This document shows, piece by piece, positions 26,969-35,400 of a stretch of DNA of 64,000 nucleotides (the stretch's first letter is position 1; each line of letters opens with the position of its first letter). The stretch spans positions 372,001-436,000 of the forward strand of contig JACKKF010000002.1 of assembly GCA_020637555.1 (NCBI GenBank). Direction: 5' to 3'. Below the pieces are notes generated by a model. That model was not told the origin of the DNA. It saw nothing but the letters and a program-made list of their open reading frames with translations, and did no database searches. This stretch comes from Rhodobacter sp. Lineage in GTDB: Bacteria > Pseudomonadota > Alphaproteobacteria > Rhodobacterales > Rhodobacteraceae. Made by a program: the position numbers and the translations under genes.

Positions 26969-27600
26969 GTCTTGCGGAAGGTCACGATCAGGGCACGGTC
27001 GGCGGCGTGGTCGGGGTCGCGTCCCCGGGCCTCATCGCCGTAGATCGACACGTCGGCTTGGTCAAGGCCGGCGATGCGCGGTCCAAGCGCCTCGAACGCC
27101 GATGCGAAGCCTTTGCGATCCCAGACGGCGGCGTTGACCGACAGGGCAAAGACAGCCCCCGGCAGCGCGATGTCGAGAAGGGGCGCCAGGGCTTCGGGGC
27201 CGACATGCCCGTGGGTGAAGGTGCCCGAACTGACCACCCCGGCGTAAACCGCAGGCAGGGGCAGCGGGCGCGTGACATCCGCCACCGTGAGCTGGCGGTA
27301 AAGGGTCTTTTGCGCGGCGCGGTCCAGCATTTCGGGGGACAGGTCCACCGCGTCGATGGGGCCCTGATGCCCCAGCCCCCTGAGCGCGGCCGCCAGCAGG
27401 CCCGTTCCGGCGCCCACGTCCAGCACCGGCCCGGTGGGCGCGGCCGCGCGCATCCACGCCGCCGCGGTTTCCGCCGGCAGGCGATACGCCATCCCGGCGG
27501 CGAAATCGCTGTCATAGCTGTCGGCCCAGTCGGCATAGAGCCGCAGGCAGTCATCGGGCCCGGTGAGCGCATAGGCGCCCGAGAGATCAGGGTTGGTCAT
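26965..27600 (-). CDS. Class I SAM-dependent methyltransferase, coupled to psuK
   Basis: 211 residues. Motif I VLDVGAGTGLLAAAL (about residue 60), motif II IDAVDLSPEMLDRAA, and a later VVSSGTFTHGHVGPEAL segment are those of UbiE/BioC-like class I methyltransferases. The start at 27600 was chosen over an in-frame ATG at 27696 because the extra residues are low-complexity and lie in the upstream gene. The stop overlaps the psuK start (ATGA), so it is the first gene of the pseudouridine operon. A methylated nucleoside or phosphate intermediate is conceivable, but the substrate is unknown. Confidence 0.85.
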   Translation of the reverse strand: MTNPDLSGAYALTGPDDCLRLYADWADSYDSDFAAGMAYRLPAETAAAWMRAAAPTGPVLDVGAGTGLLAAALRGLGHQGPIDAVDLSPEMLDRAAQKTLYRQLTVADVTRPLPLPAVYAGVVSSGTFTHGHVGPEALAPLLDIALPGAVFALSVNAAVWDRKGFASAFEALGPRIAGLDQADVSIYGDEARGRDPDHAADRALIVTFRKT

Positions 27601-27631
27601 GGGGTCATTGGGCCACGCCGGCCGCCGCAGG

Positions 27632-29731
27632 TCAACGCCAATGACCGGGGCCGCGCTTGTGCGGGTAGGGCAGGTTGGTTGCGACGCGGGCGTCATAGTC
27701 CGCCTGGCTCAGCAGACGAAGGCCGGCCTCGGCGCGATGCGGCCAGAGGGCGAGGGTCATCTGCGCGGGGCCGCAGTCCCACCAGGGATAGGGCGTCTCG
27801 ACCTGGGCCAGCCGTGACACGATCCGGTCCCGCGCCTGCGCGAACAGCGCCAGCCCCGGTTCACCGGCGAGGAAGTTGTTCGCGATGGTGCCGTGGCCCT
27901 GTTCGATCACCAGCACCGCGCGGGCCTTGTCGAGCCATGGCGCAACCGAGGCCCGCGGCCGTTCGTCGAGATCCGCAAAGATCCCCCCCTCGACCGCCAT
28001 CAGCGCGATGCGGAACAGATCGGCACGCGCCGCCGCCTGGCTCAGCCGGTCAAAGGGTCCGCCCAGCCCGGGCGCGTGATCCGCCAGCCAAAGCCGGGCC
28101 GACGCCGCATCATGGACGGTTTGCGGAAACTCGGCCCATGCTGCCAGCCCGTCCTCGATCGCGGCGGTGCGCGGACCCTCCCAGTAATGCGCGATCCGGC
28201 GGGGAATGCGCGCCTCGGACACGGGTTGAAACGCGGGGGGAGACAGCGCCAGCGCCCGCGCCGCCCGCGCCACCGAACGATCGACCGTCACCCCGGCCAC
28301 CTGGGCATCCCGCACGATCCGGTCACGCAGATCGTCGGGGGGATCGCGGTCGATCTGCGCGGTCTTGAGGGTGCGGAACCTGTCGAGAAGCGCCTGCGCG
28401 CCAGGGGCATCATCGGCCAGGAACCGCGCGCGCGCCGCGGTCAGGATCAATCCCATGCGGCTGGGAAAGGTTTCCAGGGCGGGCGCAAGCGCCCTCTCGG
28501 CGGTGCCGAGATCGCGCGCGGCCAGGGCGATTTCCGCCGCCCAATAGGCGTGGTCGGCCGCGGGTGCGGCGGCGGCGGGCCGGTCCCCCAGCGCATCGCG
28601 CGCGCCGGCCAGGTCGCCCAGGGCCAGGCGCAGTTCGGCGCGGCGGATGCGCAGCCGCAGCGCGTCGTCCGGCGGACCGGGCAGCGCGGTGTCGAGAAGG
28701 GCGAGCGCCTCGGCGTGGCGGCCCAACCGCATCAGGGTTGCCGCACGCAGCCGCGGATCGCCCGGACCGGTGACCAGCGCGCGCGCCAGTTCTGCCCGCG
28801 GTTCGGTCAGTTCGCGCGCCAGAAGGTGCAGGGATTGCAGGCCGGCGTGTCCGGGATACAGCCGGATCGCGGCCCCGGTCCCGTCACGAAACGGCGTATA
28901 GTCGGGGTGGTCGGTCTGGGCGATCTCATCGGCCAGGCACCGCAGCGTCTGCAGATGCCGGCGCGGTCCCCAGCGCCACGGGCTGTCCCGGTCGGGCAGC
29001 GCATCCAGCAGCTTGCGCGCCCGGCGCGGGTTCTCGCCCTCGAGCGCCAGGCGGATGCGCACCGGGTCCACATCGGCGGCGCCGACGCAGCGCGCGGCGA
29101 ATTCACCCATGGCGTGACGGGCGCGGGCATGGTCGCCCTCGGTCATCAAGGTCTCGACCAGCCAGGACCAGAGCGGCGGGTGCGCGGGAAAACCGGCGCG
29201 TTCCAGATCATAGCGACGCGCCAGGACACGCGCGCCCCCAAGCCGCCAGTCGGCGATCAGGGACAGGTGGGCCCCCTTCGGGCCGGCAAGGGGGGGCAGC
29301 GGCGCGTCGGAAAGAACCGCCAGTTCGGCGCGCGTGGCCGCGTCCTCGTCTTGCGAGTCCGAGGCCGGGTCGATGCCCTCGAGCACGGCGCGGGCCTCGT
29401 CGCAGCGTCCCCGCGCCCAGAGCGCGCGCGCCAGAACCGAAAGGCGGCGGTTCTGCGCCTGAACCACGGCCGCCAGGTCGGACAGCGCAGCGTCCGCATC
29501 AGCGGCCAGATCGAGCGCAACGCGCGCCAGGTCGATCGATTGCGGCCAGCGCCGCCGGGCCTCGGCCAACGCGCCCGACTCGGGCAGGCCGTGGCGGGCC
29601 AGGACGCGCAGATCGGCCAGCGCCTGCGGATAGCCCGACCCGCCGGCGATCCGCCGCGCCAGATCGCGCCCCGGGGCGGTGGGGTCGTCCAGCGTGCCCG
29701 CCCACAAGCGATGCGCCAGCGTGTCGCTCAT
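27632..29731 (-). CDS. TPR-rich protein with C-terminal DXD-type glycosyltransferase domain
   Basis: 699 residues. The N-terminal ~480 residues are a long Ala/Leu/Arg-rich helical array typical of tetratricopeptide or Sel1-like repeats (e.g. ATLMRLGRHAEALALLDTAL). The C-terminal ~200 residues are a glycosyltransferase of the Gly_transf_sug/OCH1 type: IPRRIAHYWEGPRTAAIEDG, FDRLSQAAARADLFRIALM and the DXD motif in GGIFADLDERP. It therefore likely adds a sugar to a surface glycan or protein. It is the last gene of a coupled operon: its start overlaps the stop of the preceding sulfotransferase (ATGA). The length and fusion are unusual. Confidence 0.82.
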   Translation of the reverse strand: MSDTLAHRLWAGTLDDPTAPGRDLARRIAGGSGYPQALADLRVLARHGLPESGALAEARRRWPQSIDLARVALDLAADADAALSDLAAVVQAQNRRLSVLARALWARGRCDEARAVLEGIDPASDSQDEDAATRAELAVLSDAPLPPLAGPKGAHLSLIADWRLGGARVLARRYDLERAGFPAHPPLWSWLVETLMTEGDHARARHAMGEFAARCVGAADVDPVRIRLALEGENPRRARKLLDALPDRDSPWRWGPRRHLQTLRCLADEIAQTDHPDYTPFRDGTGAAIRLYPGHAGLQSLHLLARELTEPRAELARALVTGPGDPRLRAATLMRLGRHAEALALLDTALPGPPDDALRLRIRRAELRLALGDLAGARDALGDRPAAAAPAADHAYWAAEIALAARDLGTAERALAPALETFPSRMGLILTAARARFLADDAPGAQALLDRFRTLKTAQIDRDPPDDLRDRIVRDAQVAGVTVDRSVARAARALALSPPAFQPVSEARIPRRIAHYWEGPRTAAIEDGLAAWAEFPQTVHDAASARLWLADHAPGLGGPFDRLSQAAARADLFRIALMAVEGGIFADLDERPRASVAPWLDKARAVLVIEQGHGTIANNFLAGEPGLALFAQARDRIVSRLAQVETPYPWWDCGPAQMTLALWPHRAEAGLRLLSQADYDARVATNLPYPHKRGPGHWR

Positions 29732-30510
29732 GCCTCGGCCAGCAGTCGGTCGCCTTCGGTGAACCGCATCGACAGCGCGCTGTCACAGTCCTGCCGAAAC
29801 CGCCATGTCAGCCCGTGCAGGAACATCAGCGCCGCGCGGTCGATGGGGAATTTCTCGGATTCCCAGACGCGGCTGGTCATCAGCCGGTCCATGCGTTGCC
29901 GCCCGGCCGGAAGCAACGTCGCCATGTCCAGCCCCAGTTGCGCGACGATCCGTTCCACGCTGCCGGCGCGGTCGGTGTGGAAATCCTCGTAGTTGAGGAC
30001 GATCATGTCCGGATAGTGCCGCTGCCAGGCCCGCAGGTTGTGCAGATAGTCGCCATGCGCCATCAGGCGCGCGTCGCGCATCAGCTCGAAAAAGGCGTCA
30101 TCCTTGCGCAGCGGCTCGGCGTGGTCCTTGCCGTAGCGCCAGAGCATGTGCATCCGCAGCGCCGACACCGCGCGCGCCAGCGGGTCGCGCAGGATGTAGA
30201 TCACCCGCGCGCCGGGGCTGAGTTCCTTGCATTCCGCGATCTGGTCTGGTGGCAGATAGGCATACTCGGGCGTGAAATCCATCGACAACTGGGCGGGATC
30301 CCTGGGTGGCGTCATCAGCGTGCGATACCACTCGACGCCCCGGTGATGATTCCAGTCCCAGAAATGGGCCTCTTTCACGGTCGAGGTGACGGGCGAGGAA
30401 TCGGGAAAGGAATAGGTCGCCGGAAAGCTGTTCAGCACCGAATGCAGCCAGCTGGTCGATCCCTTCTGGCAGCCGATGCACAGAATGTCGGTGACGTTCT
30501 CGCGGGTCAT
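29728..30510 (-). CDS. Sulfotransferase (first of a tandem pair)
   Basis: 260 residues. PAPS-dependent sulfotransferase that would sulfate a sugar or other acceptor hydroxyl. The 5'-phosphosulfate-binding region is CIGCQKGSTSWLHSVLNSF, and the 3'-phosphate site is VIYILRDPLARAVSALRMH. DFTPEYAYLPPDQIAECKEL is shared with the adjacent sulfotransferase. It is related to the family found next to polysaccharide genes. Start at 30510 rather than 30588 because the similarity begins at MTREN. Both ends overlap neighbours by ATGA. The two genes are diverged paralogues. Confidence 0.9.
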   Translation of the reverse strand: MTRENVTDILCIGCQKGSTSWLHSVLNSFPATYSFPDSSPVTSTVKEAHFWDWNHHRGVEWYRTLMTPPRDPAQLSMDFTPEYAYLPPDQIAECKELSPGARVIYILRDPLARAVSALRMHMLWRYGKDHAEPLRKDDAFFELMRDARLMAHGDYLHNLRAWQRHYPDMIVLNYEDFHTDRAGSVERIVAQLGLDMATLLPAGRQRMDRLMTSRVWESEKFPIDRAALMFLHGLTWRFRQDCDSALSMRFTEGDRLLAEA

Positions 30511-31295
30511 GCCAGGGCCTCCAGGATCGTCGCCCCTTCGGTGAACGAAAGGCCGGTTTCGGCGCGCGTGGCCTCGTATTCGGGCCACAGCAGACCGTGC
30601 AGGAAATGGATGCAGTCGGCGTCAAAGGCGTATTTCGGCGTGACCCAGATATGCCGGTCCGCGCGCTCGTCGATCTGGGCGCGGGCGCTCTCGTCCAGGT
30701 GATCGGGGGACAGGCCGCAATGGGTCATCGCCTGGCGCAGGCCATCGCGCGGGTTGGCGCGCAGGTCCTCGTAGTTCAGCACCAGCAGGTCCGGATACCG
30801 GCGGCGCCAGCGGCGGATGTTGTCAGCATAGGCCCCGTGCGCCTGCAGGTTCGCGTGCCGGCAGCGTTCCCGAAAATCGTGGTCGAACTGAAGCCGGACA
30901 CCCTCGGCCGGGGCGTTCTTGGTGGCCCAGACGGTGCGCATGCGGATCGCCGACAGGGCCCGCGCCAAGGGATCGCGCAGGATGTAGATGACCTTGGCCT
31001 CGGGGTTCAGGGACTTGCACTCGTCGATCTGGGTGTTGTCCAGAAAGGCGTATTCGGGCGTGAAATCCAGACTGGCCTGGGCGTCGTCCAGCGGGCGCAT
31101 CAGAACCCGATACCAGTCCGGGCCGCGCCGGCGGTTCCAGTCCCAGTAATGCGCCTCTTTCGAGGTCGAGGTGATCGGCTCGAAATTGGGAAAGGCCCAG
31201 ACATCGGGGTGGCTGGAAAAACCGTGGTGCAGCCACGAGGTCATGGCGCGCTGCGCCCCGATGCACAGGATGTCGGCGGCCGATGTGCGGGTCAT
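30507..31295 (-). CDS. Sulfotransferase (second of a tandem pair)
   Basis: 262 residues, a paralogue of the sulfotransferase just downstream. CIGAQRAMTSWLHHGFSSH is the 5'-PSB region (the usual GTT/GST is AMTS here), VIYILRDPLARALSAIRMR is the 3'-PB region, and DFTPEYAFLDNTQIDECKSL is shared. Both lack a signal peptide or membrane anchor and are presumably cytoplasmic. The start overlaps the stop of the unrecognised 256-residue protein (ATGA). Two sulfotransferases in one operon suggest two sulfation positions on one glycan. Confidence 0.9.
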   Translation of the reverse strand: MTRTSAADILCIGAQRAMTSWLHHGFSSHPDVWAFPNFEPITSTSKEAHYWDWNRRRGPDWYRVLMRPLDDAQASLDFTPEYAFLDNTQIDECKSLNPEAKVIYILRDPLARALSAIRMRTVWATKNAPAEGVRLQFDHDFRERCRHANLQAHGAYADNIRRWRRRYPDLLVLNYEDLRANPRDGLRQAMTHCGLSPDHLDESARAQIDERADRHIWVTPKYAFDADCIHFLHGLLWPEYEATRAETGLSFTEGATILEALA

Positions 31296-32062
31296 TGAGG
31301 GGTCCCTTCATGGGTCTTTCCGCCGGCGAGGTCGGGCGGCAACCGCCACCGGGCGGCATAGGCGGTGCGGTGGCGATCCTCGGCCGCGTCGTCGCCGGCG
31401 ATGCGCGCGGCCTCGATGGCCTTGCGGCGGCGGAACGGGTTGTCACCGGCATCGACGGCCGTTTCAAAACATGCAAGTGCCAGCTGCGGATCGCCGCCGC
31501 GCAGGCTGAGATCCCCCAGCATCCGCAGCGCATAGCCGGTGCCCCCGGCGCGATCATCGCGATAGCCCGGGGTGGCGACGGCCTGGCGCAGCAGCGGCAC
31601 CAGCCGGCGTGCCAGCGCCATGCCCCGGCCGGTGCGGTTCATGTCGAACAGCGGCGCGACGGCGCCCGCCAGCGCCCCGGGCGCGTCGGGCAGCGTGCCG
31701 GGGGCCTGATCGAGCTGCCGATCGAAACGCCGCGCGGCGAATTCGACCACCTGCCAGGCCCGCAGGAATTCGAGGTAGAGAAACAGCGCCAGCGGATCGG
31801 GCGTCGCCTGCGCCAGGCCGGCCCAGTCGCGGCTGTCGGCAAGCGAGAGCGCGGGCAGCGCCACCGGCAGCGTCCCGGCCAGCGCGCGCAGCCGCTCGGC
31901 GGGGCGCCGGGCCTCGGGCTGGTGGTCGATCACGGTGTCGCCCTGCACGGTCGCGACGCACCGGAACCGCGCGCGGCGCTGGCTCGGGTCCTCGAGCCGC
32001 TGGAACAGGTCGATTCCGGTTTCGCCCCGCACGGGGAACTCCGGTATCTCGGCGTCTAGCAT
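31292..32062 (-). CDS. Unrecognised protein in the sulfotransferase operon (TPR-like C-terminus)
   Basis: 256 residues that I do not recognise. The N-terminal ~60 residues contain a FRCVATVQGDTVID strand pattern. The middle is helix-rich (LALFLYLEFLRAWQVVEFAA). The C-terminal 80 residues resemble a helical repeat (ALRMLGDLSLRGGDPQLALA, CFETAVDAGDNPFRRRKAIE). There is no signal peptide or transmembrane helix, and the composition is like its neighbours. It is coupled by an ATGA overlap to the downstream sulfotransferase and lies 21 bp after the upstream glycosyltransferase. It is probably a partner or scaffold in glycan sulfation. Confidence 0.7.
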   Translation of the reverse strand: MLDAEIPEFPVRGETGIDLFQRLEDPSQRRARFRCVATVQGDTVIDHQPEARRPAERLRALAGTLPVALPALSLADSRDWAGLAQATPDPLALFLYLEFLRAWQVVEFAARRFDRQLDQAPGTLPDAPGALAGAVAPLFDMNRTGRGMALARRLVPLLRQAVATPGYRDDRAGGTGYALRMLGDLSLRGGDPQLALACFETAVDAGDNPFRRRKAIEAARIAGDDAAEDRHRTAYAARWRLPPDLAGGKTHEGTPQ

Positions 32063-32083
32063 CGTGTCGGTGTCCCTCGGGTT

Positions 32084-33655
32084 TCAGATGCGGCTGACAA
32101 CAAGATCGTTGATTGCCAGCCGGAAATTCAGGGCATGGCGGGGCAGGGTGATCGAGAACTTGGGCTGACTGGTGCGGTCCAGGAATTCGGCCGGGAAATC
32201 GCGTGCGACGCGGACCGAACCGCCGGGCGGACAGGCGTGAACATGCGAATCGTGGAAATGATGCGACCGCCGCCCCAGCCGGTCGCGTTGCCAGACCGAC
32301 AGGGCGGTCTCGAACAGGAAGCCCTCGGTGCTGCTGACGATCAGTTCGCATCGCAGCCCTTCGCCCGCGCCGGCCAGATCGGTCAGCGCCAGTTCCAGCG
32401 CCGCCCAGTCGCCGGTCGAGGGCACCTGCACCACGCAGCGCCGCTGCGCGTGCGAGGCATGCATCAACAGCCCCGGCTGGCTTTCGGCCATCGACAGGCT
32501 GAGGCGTTCGAGAAACGGTGTGCCTGCCCCAAGTGGAAAGCCGGCGCCGAACTCGCCGACATGATCCCACAGCGACCAGGCGCGCAGCGCGGGGGCGGCC
32601 TCGGTCCGGGCGATGGGATCGACGGCGCCGATGCGGGCATCCAGGGCCTCGATCCGGGCCCTCAGCGCGGCCATCTCGCCGTTGATCTTGTGCCACAGGC
32701 CGCTGGTCTCGTCGTTCAGTTCCTTGATGATGGTCGCGGCCATCGACCGCATCAGCGCACCGCTGCGCAGCTCGGCCGGGTCCAGGTCGGGCGGCGTGTT
32801 GACCGGCACCTTGGCAAGATCCGAGAACAGCCGCCAGTCATAGGACGGGTTGTCCAGCGTGTTCAGCACCACGTTCTGCTGCGTATCGCCGCGTCGGCGC
32901 ACCCGACGATGGTGGAACGCCAGCTTGCTGTCCAGCATCGCCACGCGCCACGATTGCAGGAACCGGGTCATGAACGCGCGGTCCTCCATCACGTTGAAGG
33001 CCGCGGGAAAGCCGCCGGCGTCGAGCGTGGCCTTGCGGTTCAGCATCCATTGCACGGGATACACGTCTTGCCGGTAGGTCGCATAGGCGATGGGATTGAG
33101 GAAGAAGTCGTTGCGGCGGAACGAATGGGGCAGGTCCTCTTCCCCCAGGGCGACGAGGGTTTCCTTGCCGTCGACATCCAGGATGTCCTCGCGCACGGCC
33201 GTCACCAGCGAGGCCACGCCGCCCAAATCCGGCACAAGCGGCAGCGTGCGGTCGTGAAGATCGAGCAACTGCGACAGAAAGCCCGGGGCCCAGGTGTCGT
33301 CATCGTCGAGACAGCACACGAATTCCGTGTCCAGCGCCTGTGCGCCGCGGTTGAAGGCCTCGGACCGGCCGATCGACCGGGGCAGATGCAGGGCCGTCAT
33401 CGCGCCGTTGGTGAACTGCCCCGACAGGCCATCCGCGGCGATCGCCGCCTCGAGCGCGGCGCGATCACCGCCATCGTTGACCAGGATCGCCCGCCAGCCC
33501 GGATAGGTCTGGCCAAGGATCGTGCGCAGCGCGCGGGTGACAAACAGCGGGCGGTCCTTGGTGCGCACGACGATGCCGACACGCGGTTGCGCGGCCACGC
33601 TGTCGGGGCCGGCCGGGGTCACGGGAACAAGGGGCGAAGTCGGGGTCGTGGACAT
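32084..33655 (-). CDS. Family 2 glycosyltransferase with C-terminal beta-rich domain
   Basis: 523 residues. The N-terminal GT2 domain (about residues 20-280) shows VGIVVRTKDRPLFVTRALRT, the DXD motif in CLDDDDTWAPGFLSQLLDL, and a later AFNVMEDRAFMTRFLQSW. A short coiled-coil-like segment (GEMAALRARIEALDARIGAV) follows. The C-terminal ~150 residues look beta-rich (e.g. LRCELIVSSTEGFLFETAL and FAINDLVV-type strands) and may bind glycan or a partner. GT2 enzymes of this type add a sugar from a nucleotide donor. The ATG at 33655 begins the conserved part; an upstream in-frame start at 33727 is less likely. It is the first gene of the sulfotransferase operon. Confidence 0.85.
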   Translation of the reverse strand: MSTTPTSPLVPVTPAGPDSVAAQPRVGIVVRTKDRPLFVTRALRTILGQTYPGWRAILVNDGGDRAALEAAIAADGLSGQFTNGAMTALHLPRSIGRSEAFNRGAQALDTEFVCCLDDDDTWAPGFLSQLLDLHDRTLPLVPDLGGVASLVTAVREDILDVDGKETLVALGEEDLPHSFRRNDFFLNPIAYATYRQDVYPVQWMLNRKATLDAGGFPAAFNVMEDRAFMTRFLQSWRVAMLDSKLAFHHRRVRRRGDTQQNVVLNTLDNPSYDWRLFSDLAKVPVNTPPDLDPAELRSGALMRSMAATIIKELNDETSGLWHKINGEMAALRARIEALDARIGAVDPIARTEAAPALRAWSLWDHVGEFGAGFPLGAGTPFLERLSLSMAESQPGLLMHASHAQRRCVVQVPSTGDWAALELALTDLAGAGEGLRCELIVSSTEGFLFETALSVWQRDRLGRRSHHFHDSHVHACPPGGSVRVARDFPAEFLDRTSQPKFSITLPRHALNFRLAINDLVVSRI

Positions 33656-33855
33656 GGAAAACCGGGGCCTTTGGAACAACGCAACAAACTGGCCACACCG
33701 TAGTCGAACCCGTTCGGTGGGGTCCATCCGGAAAACGCGCGATCAGCTGCCTGTTGTCTGGCATCGAAGAATCGATAATAATTGTCGAGGAATTCATTTT
33801 TCCGGCCCCGGCCATGCATTTGCCAGGGAGACCCCGGCCAAAGGAGTGTAATACA

Positions 33856-35151
33856 ATGACAAATCGGTTCTCGTTCCGATCCGCGCTGGGAGGGCTGTCA
33901 GTGATTCTGATGGGCGCCCTGTCCGCCGCGCCGGTCGCCGCGCAGATGGCCTCGCCCGATCGCCCGGTTCAGCGCAGCACCATGAGCGCCGCCGACCTCG
34001 AACAGATCGCCGCCACGGCGCGCCCTCGCCAACCGACCCGCATGATCGAACCCGCCGCGGCGACCGCCACCGCCATGGTTGCCCCCGCCGAATCCGGCGA
34101 GGCACCGCGGGTCACCGCCGGCCACGCCGGGGTGCCGGTGCGGACCATGGTGGACGAGCGCGAATACCGTGCCATGGTCGCTGCGGCCGAATCCGCCCGT
34201 GACGGCGCGGTCAGCACCCAGGCCGAGGGGATCTCGACGCAGAACTATGGCCTGAATTTCCAGGACACGCTCTATCATTACAGCGACCGCCTGGTCAGCC
34301 CGCGCCCCTATTACGCGCCGGAACGCTCGACCGGGCTGCTGTTGTTCCAGGCGTCCGACAGCAACTGGTATATCTGCACCGCCACACTGATCCAGCGGGC
34401 GATCATCCTGACGGCCGGTCACTGCGTCTATGAGGGCGGCACCGGGAATGACACGGGCTGGAATCTGCAAGGCTACTTCATCCCCGCCTATTCGGCGTCG
34501 GACGGGTCCGCGACCGGGACCAACCAGCCCTATGGCCGGTGCGACATCGACCGCTGGTTCACCACGTCGGACTGGTACAACACCGGCGCGCTGAACGGCG
34601 GGTATGACGTCGGTCTGGCCACCTGCGGCCGTCTGCATGACGCCCGCTGGGCGGCGAACAACAACAAGTTCCCGGGGGGTCGCGTCGGCTATCTGGGCTT
34701 TTGCTACCAGAACTGCCGCTGGAACTATCAGTTCCTGACGCAGCTCGGGTATCCGTCGAACTACTATGCGGCCGGCGAGATGACGGTCAGCCAGCATCTG
34801 GAAGTGACCGGTCAGCCCGATCCCTACAACCCGTCGTGGGTTGGTCTCGACTATATCTTCGGCAGCGGCATGCGCGGCGGATCGAGCGGCGGCCCGCACA
34901 TCGCCAACCTGGGCGAGATCGTCGATTCGGCCACCAATCCCGGCCAGTTCCCCGATCGCAACACGATCTTCGCCGTCACCTCGTGGGGGTATGGCCTGGG
35001 GAACTCCTCGGGCACCGAGATCAAGATCCAGGGCGCATCCCCGTTGAGCGGCGTGGCGAATGCCAACAACTTCATCGACCTGTTCAACATGGCGTGCCGC
35101 CGGTCCCGCAACCATTTCGGCACCTGGACCTGCGACCTGCTGCCGGTCTGA
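33856..35151 (+). CDS. Secreted trypsin-like serine endopeptidase
   Basis: 431 residues. Signal peptide with a basic start and core RFSFRSALGGLSVILMGALS, cleaved after APVAA/QMASP. A long disordered Ala/Pro/Thr-rich region of about 100 residues follows. The trypsin/V8-like catalytic domain has the triad His189 (TAGHCVY), Asp251 (YDVGLA) and Ser344 (GGSSGGP). Several cysteines near YLGFCYQNCRW could form disulfides. It is exported and cleaved or anchored outside the cytoplasm. The start at 33856 has a strong AAGGAGTG Shine-Dalgarno. It is divergent from the glycan operon; a functional link is not established. Confidence 0.88.
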   Translation: MTNRFSFRSALGGLSVILMGALSAAPVAAQMASPDRPVQRSTMSAADLEQIAATARPRQPTRMIEPAAATATAMVAPAESGEAPRVTAGHAGVPVRTMVDEREYRAMVAAAESARDGAVSTQAEGISTQNYGLNFQDTLYHYSDRLVSPRPYYAPERSTGLLLFQASDSNWYICTATLIQRAIILTAGHCVYEGGTGNDTGWNLQGYFIPAYSASDGSATGTNQPYGRCDIDRWFTTSDWYNTGALNGGYDVGLATCGRLHDARWAANNNKFPGGRVGYLGFCYQNCRWNYQFLTQLGYPSNYYAAGEMTVSQHLEVTGQPDPYNPSWVGLDYIFGSGMRGGSSGGPHIANLGEIVDSATNPGQFPDRNTIFAVTSWGYGLGNSSGTEIKIQGASPLSGVANANNFIDLFNMACRRSRNHFGTWTCDLLPV

Positions 35152-35236
35152 CCGCTCTTGTCCCGCGCGGCGCCGAATCTGGCGCCCGCGCGGGGCGATC
35201 CGGCAAGGAAACACTGCGGAAACGGTCGGCAGCGGC

Positions 35237-35266
35237 TTGACTTCCGATCCCGTTCAACGCTATTGC
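35237..35266 (+). promoter_or_regulatory. Promoter of the rplU-rpmA operon
   Basis: TTGACT (35237-35242) followed 17 bp later by CTATTG (35260-35265), or 18 bp later by TATTGC. It lies about 135 bp before rplU. The region between holds a GC-rich hairpin (35273-35299) that could be a translational or transcriptional leader element. Confidence 0.6.
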
Positions 35267-35272
35267 CCCCTC

Positions 35273-35299
35273 GTGCCCCGATCCCCGGATCCGGGGCAC
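35273..35299 (+). promoter_or_regulatory. Hairpin in the rplU leader
   Basis: GTGCCCC (35273-35279) and GGGGCAC (35293-35299) form a seven-base-pair stem with a short loop containing a nested CCGG. It lies in the untranslated leader about 100 nt before rplU. Ribosomal-protein leaders are often autoregulatory, but no L21-binding motif is recognised here. Confidence 0.4.
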
Positions 35300-35400
35300 G
35301 CATCGTTCTTACCCCTCAGGGGCGCTGTCCGAGGCGGCCATCAGGCCAGAACTCCCGCACAGGGGGCCACAGGATGCGGCAACACAAAGGAAGACAGGAC

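Noticed and set aside
27893..29992. A 699-codon plus-strand open frame opposite the TPR-glycosyltransferase.
   Set aside because: Antisense shadow; arginine/glycine-rich with no domain pattern, whereas the minus strand holds DXD and glycosyltransferase motifs.
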